The notes under the pieces were generated by a model. It was not told the origin of the DNA, made no database searches, and worked only from the letters and a program-made list of their open reading frames with translations. A stretch of 51,432 bases of DNA from assembly GCA_002392405.1 (NCBI GenBank), contig DGGY01000037.1:1-51432 (forward strand), in the 5' to 3' direction. This document shows, one piece after another, positions 49,880 through 51,432 of the stretch. Position numbers and translations under genes: made by a program. Positions within the stretch are counted from its first letter, which is position 1. Every line of letters begins with the position of its first letter. Source of the stretch: Treponema sp. UBA3862 (lineage in GTDB: Bacteria; Spirochaetota; Spirochaetia; Treponematales; Treponemataceae).

Positions 49880-50995
49880 ATGAAGAAAACTTTCGTTTTA
49901 TCTGCTGCAGTAATGATGCTCTTCGGTACATCAGTATTTGCAAAAGAATCAACACTTATCGATTTCACAACACTTGATGCTGATATTACTATCAAAGCTC
50001 AGGACAGCGATGTTGAAATCCCTGAAAACAGCCGCACAATTATGGATTATGGTGTTGCAGCTGGTGCAACTTTTGACCAGGATCAGAAAGATCTTATGAA
50101 GACTTCTCTGTACCTCGGTGACTGGGAAGTACAGCTTAACAGCTCTGCTCAGACAGTTCCTGCTCTCGCAAACTCACAGGTAGTTCCTGCTCCTGTTCGC
50201 GACAGTGCAAAAGTTCCTTTCGCAGGCAAGAATGTAATGGGTGTTCGCGTAGTATTCCCTACAGGTGCTTACAACGCTAACGCTAAAATCGTTCCACCGT
50301 TTGAAATTCCGGCTTACGAACCACTTTCAACAGCTGATGAAAATGGTAACCGCCAGCCACAGACTGATGAACAGAAGGCTTCTGGCCGCACACTGTTCGA
50401 AGCTGATGATGATGATTCTCCGGCTTACGGTCTCGTAAAGAACGTTGGTACAATCAAATCAATCGCAGTTACAACAATGGGTATGAACTTCCCTCACGGT
50501 CTTTATGTTCTCCTTGGAGACACAGACGGTGTAGTACGCCGCTACTTCATGGGTTACCTTGGATTCGACGGATGGAAGACACTCGTATGGAACAACCCTG
50601 ACTATATTTCAGATGTTCGCACACGCGAAATCCGTGTTTACCCGATTTATCCACGTGGACTTCCATTTGTTAAGTTCGCTGGTTTCCAGGTTACACGTGA
50701 CGCTGCTCACATCGGTGATGACTTCATCGGTTACTTCAAAGATGTAAAAATCATCTACGACAAAGCAGAACTTACATCAGAACGTGATATTGCAGACGAA
50801 GACCTCTGGGGTATCGTAACAAAGAAAGAATCTGCACGCCAGAGCCTCGAAATGAGCCGCTTCGGTAACAAGCAGGTTAACCGCTACCTCGAAAAGTCTA
50901 AGCAGGCTAGAGAAGAAGCATTCTCATCTTCACTTGATGAAAATTCTACTTCTAATGCTCAGTCTAATGGTGGTCAGGCTGCCAATGCAAAATAA
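49880..50995 (+). CDS. flaA: Flagellar filament outer layer (sheath) protein FlaA
   Basis: Coats the FlaB core of the spirochaete periplasmic flagellum. 371 residues; signal peptide 1-21 (ends SVFA, then KEST). The mature protein has the family blocks LYLGDWEVQLNSSA, VMGVRVVFPTG, KNVGTIKSIAVTTMGMNFPHGLYVLLGDTDGV, YFMGYLGFDGWKTLVWNNP and FVKFAGFQVTRDAAHIGDDFIGYFKDVKIIYD. The C-terminal tail is polar (Ser/Asn/Gln). It has its own promoter, a strong ribosome site and a terminator. Codon choice is more strongly biased than in neighbouring genes, as expected for an abundant protein. Confidence 0.94.
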   Translation: MKKTFVLSAAVMMLFGTSVFAKESTLIDFTTLDADITIKAQDSDVEIPENSRTIMDYGVAAGATFDQDQKDLMKTSLYLGDWEVQLNSSAQTVPALANSQVVPAPVRDSAKVPFAGKNVMGVRVVFPTGAYNANAKIVPPFEIPAYEPLSTADENGNRQPQTDEQKASGRTLFEADDDDSPAYGLVKNVGTIKSIAVTTMGMNFPHGLYVLLGDTDGVVRRYFMGYLGFDGWKTLVWNNPDYISDVRTREIRVYPIYPRGLPFVKFAGFQVTRDAAHIGDDFIGYFKDVKIIYDKAELTSERDIADEDLWGIVTKKESARQSLEMSRFGNKQVNRYLEKSKQAREEAFSSSLDENSTSNAQSNGGQAANAK

Positions 50996-51024
50996 GTTTT
51001 CTGATTAAAAAGGAAACTTCTGAA

Positions 51025-51056
51025 AACCGTCCGGAAAACCGGGCGGTTTTTTTTTT
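51025..51056 (+). terminator. Rho-independent terminator of flaA
   Basis: A 10-bp stem AACCGTCCGG/CCGGGCGGTT (one G-U pair), AAAA loop, then ten T. Confidence 0.93.
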
Positions 51057-51071
51057 ATAGGTTTAATAATG

Positions 51072-51128
51072 CAGCGCAGGACGTGCTGAACTGACAGACA
51101 GGAATTTTCGAAGAAAATTGCTGTGAAT
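51072..51128 (+). repeat. Isolated fourth copy of the 99-bp hairpin repeat
   Basis: Shares CAGCGCAGGACGTGCTG and ACAGGAATTTTCGAAGAAAAT with the array at 15308-15594. Hairpin 1 keeps pairing through a G-U change, and the arms of hairpin 2 read ACAG/CTGT instead of GCAG/CTGC. The conserved part ends near 51128 and lacks the ATCCATGGAT palindrome. Confidence 0.85.
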
Positions 51129-51142
51129 AACGACTGGTTAGT

Positions 51143-51171
51143 TTGCTTTTATAAAAGTTCAATGTTAAAGT
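51143..51171 (+). promoter_or_regulatory. Promoter of the RelA/SpoT-domain gene
   Basis: TTGCTT (51143-51148), exact 17-bp spacer, extended -10 TGT-TAAAGT (hexamer 51166-51171), 6 nt before the ATG, no Shine-Dalgarno; probably leaderless. Confidence 0.5.
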
Positions 51172-51177
51172 TAAAGT

Positions 51178-51432
51178 ATGAGTAAAATTACTGTTTCAAT
51201 TCCACACAAGGATGAGATTAAAAAAACTTATGAGTCTTATAATGTAGTTCTTACAGAAATACTGCAGAAGGTGGAAGCAAAATTAAAAAAGACAATAAAA
51301 CTTGCGTCTATGCCGACTTATAAATCAAGAATAAAGTCTTTTAATTCCTATTACAGAAAGGTTCTGCGCCTTAAGGCAGAGGAAGTTTCTAACCGCGGTA
51401 AACTTGTTGAACTTACCGACATGATGGGAATC
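51178..51432 (+). CDS. RelA/SpoT-domain protein, probable (p)ppGpp synthetase (3' end beyond window)
   Basis: The first 85 residues are visible. The N-terminal helix (IPHKDEIKKTYESYNVVL) is followed by the start of a RelA/SpoT nucleotidyltransferase fold: MPTYKSRIKSFNSYYRKVLR, where KSRIKSFNSYYRK matches the family's R-x-K-S-x-x-S motif, and LVELTDMMGI, matching D-x-x-G-I-R. The domain starts close to the N-terminus without an HD hydrolase domain, suggesting a small alarmone synthetase. The catalytic centre is outside the window. Confidence 0.78.
   Translation, partial: MSKITVSIPHKDEIKKTYESYNVVLTEILQKVEAKLKKTIKLASMPTYKSRIKSFNSYYRKVLRLKAEEVSNRGKLVELTDMMGI

Overview
This window is chromosomal DNA from a host-associated Treponema-like spirochaete. 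The evidence is the spirochaete-type flagellar genes (FlbB-FliK-FlgD-FlgE, with the hook cross-link residues K165 and C178, and the sheath protein FlaA), a spiro-SPASM protein, many relaxed lipoprotein signals, an AT-rich base composition, and a pectinesterase of the kind found in rumen, gut or oral pectin-degrading treponemes. The species cannot be named from sequence alone. The window is gene-dense and mostly core chromosome. The accessory-looking part is the tRNA/repeat region at 14.4-15.6 kb.

Layout. 1-4.97 kb: a UvrD-type helicase (cut by the left edge) diverging from a membrane-anchored hexokinase and a secreted gluzincin with a probable outer-membrane C-terminus. 5.0-9.1 kb: four flagellar genes, closed by a terminator. 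9.2-14.2 kb: a radical SAM protein, a K+-dependent-type membrane pyrophosphatase and a pectinesterase that lacks a signal peptide. 14.4-15.6 kb: tRNA-Val x2 and tRNA-Pro, a 198-bp tandem repeat that carries the 3' part of tRNA-Pro, then a 99-bp tandem repeat with paired hairpins; a fourth, isolated copy of the second family lies at 51.07 kb. 15.6-20.2 kb: ComFB-domain protein, aconitase, and a lipoprotein/hypothetical pair. 20.2-27.5 kb (minus): smc, a small membrane protein, a TPR lipoprotein, a SIMPL lipoprotein and serS. 27.6-30.0 kb: a divergent DEAD-box helicase and GT4 glycosyltransferase. 30.1-35.8 kb (minus): a TPR/nuclease-like protein, a phosphoesterase, a ParB-like protein and an RsbU/RsbV/RsbW-type partner-switching set. 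36-41.6 kb: an OmpA-type protein, then mutL-xseB-xseA (minus). 41.6-49.8 kb: a tightly coupled plus-strand operon of spiro-SPASM protein, GT-A-like protein, SpsF-PseG-methyltransferase fusion and ATP-grasp enzyme, followed by a cell-wall amidase and a GerMN protein. 49.9-51.4 kb: flaA, a terminator, the isolated repeat copy and the start of a RelA/SpoT-domain gene.

The most promising candidate for an undescribed system is the 41.6-48.3 kb operon. Its parts (NDP-sugar formation, PseG-like sugar-nucleotide hydrolysis, SAM methylation, ATP-grasp ligation, a radical-SAM-like protein without the radical SAM cysteines, and a GT-A-like protein) look like a pathway for a modified surface or flagellin glycan, and flaA lies just downstream. 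That role is inference.

Two other signals run across the window. First, at least eight genes have no Shine-Dalgarno sequence and a -10 element only 6-11 nt before the start codon, often an extended TGn -10, which suggests a sizeable class of leaderless or near-leaderless mRNAs. Second, the 99-bp repeat family shows compensatory changes in its hairpin stems, which suggests it is kept as a structured nucleic acid.
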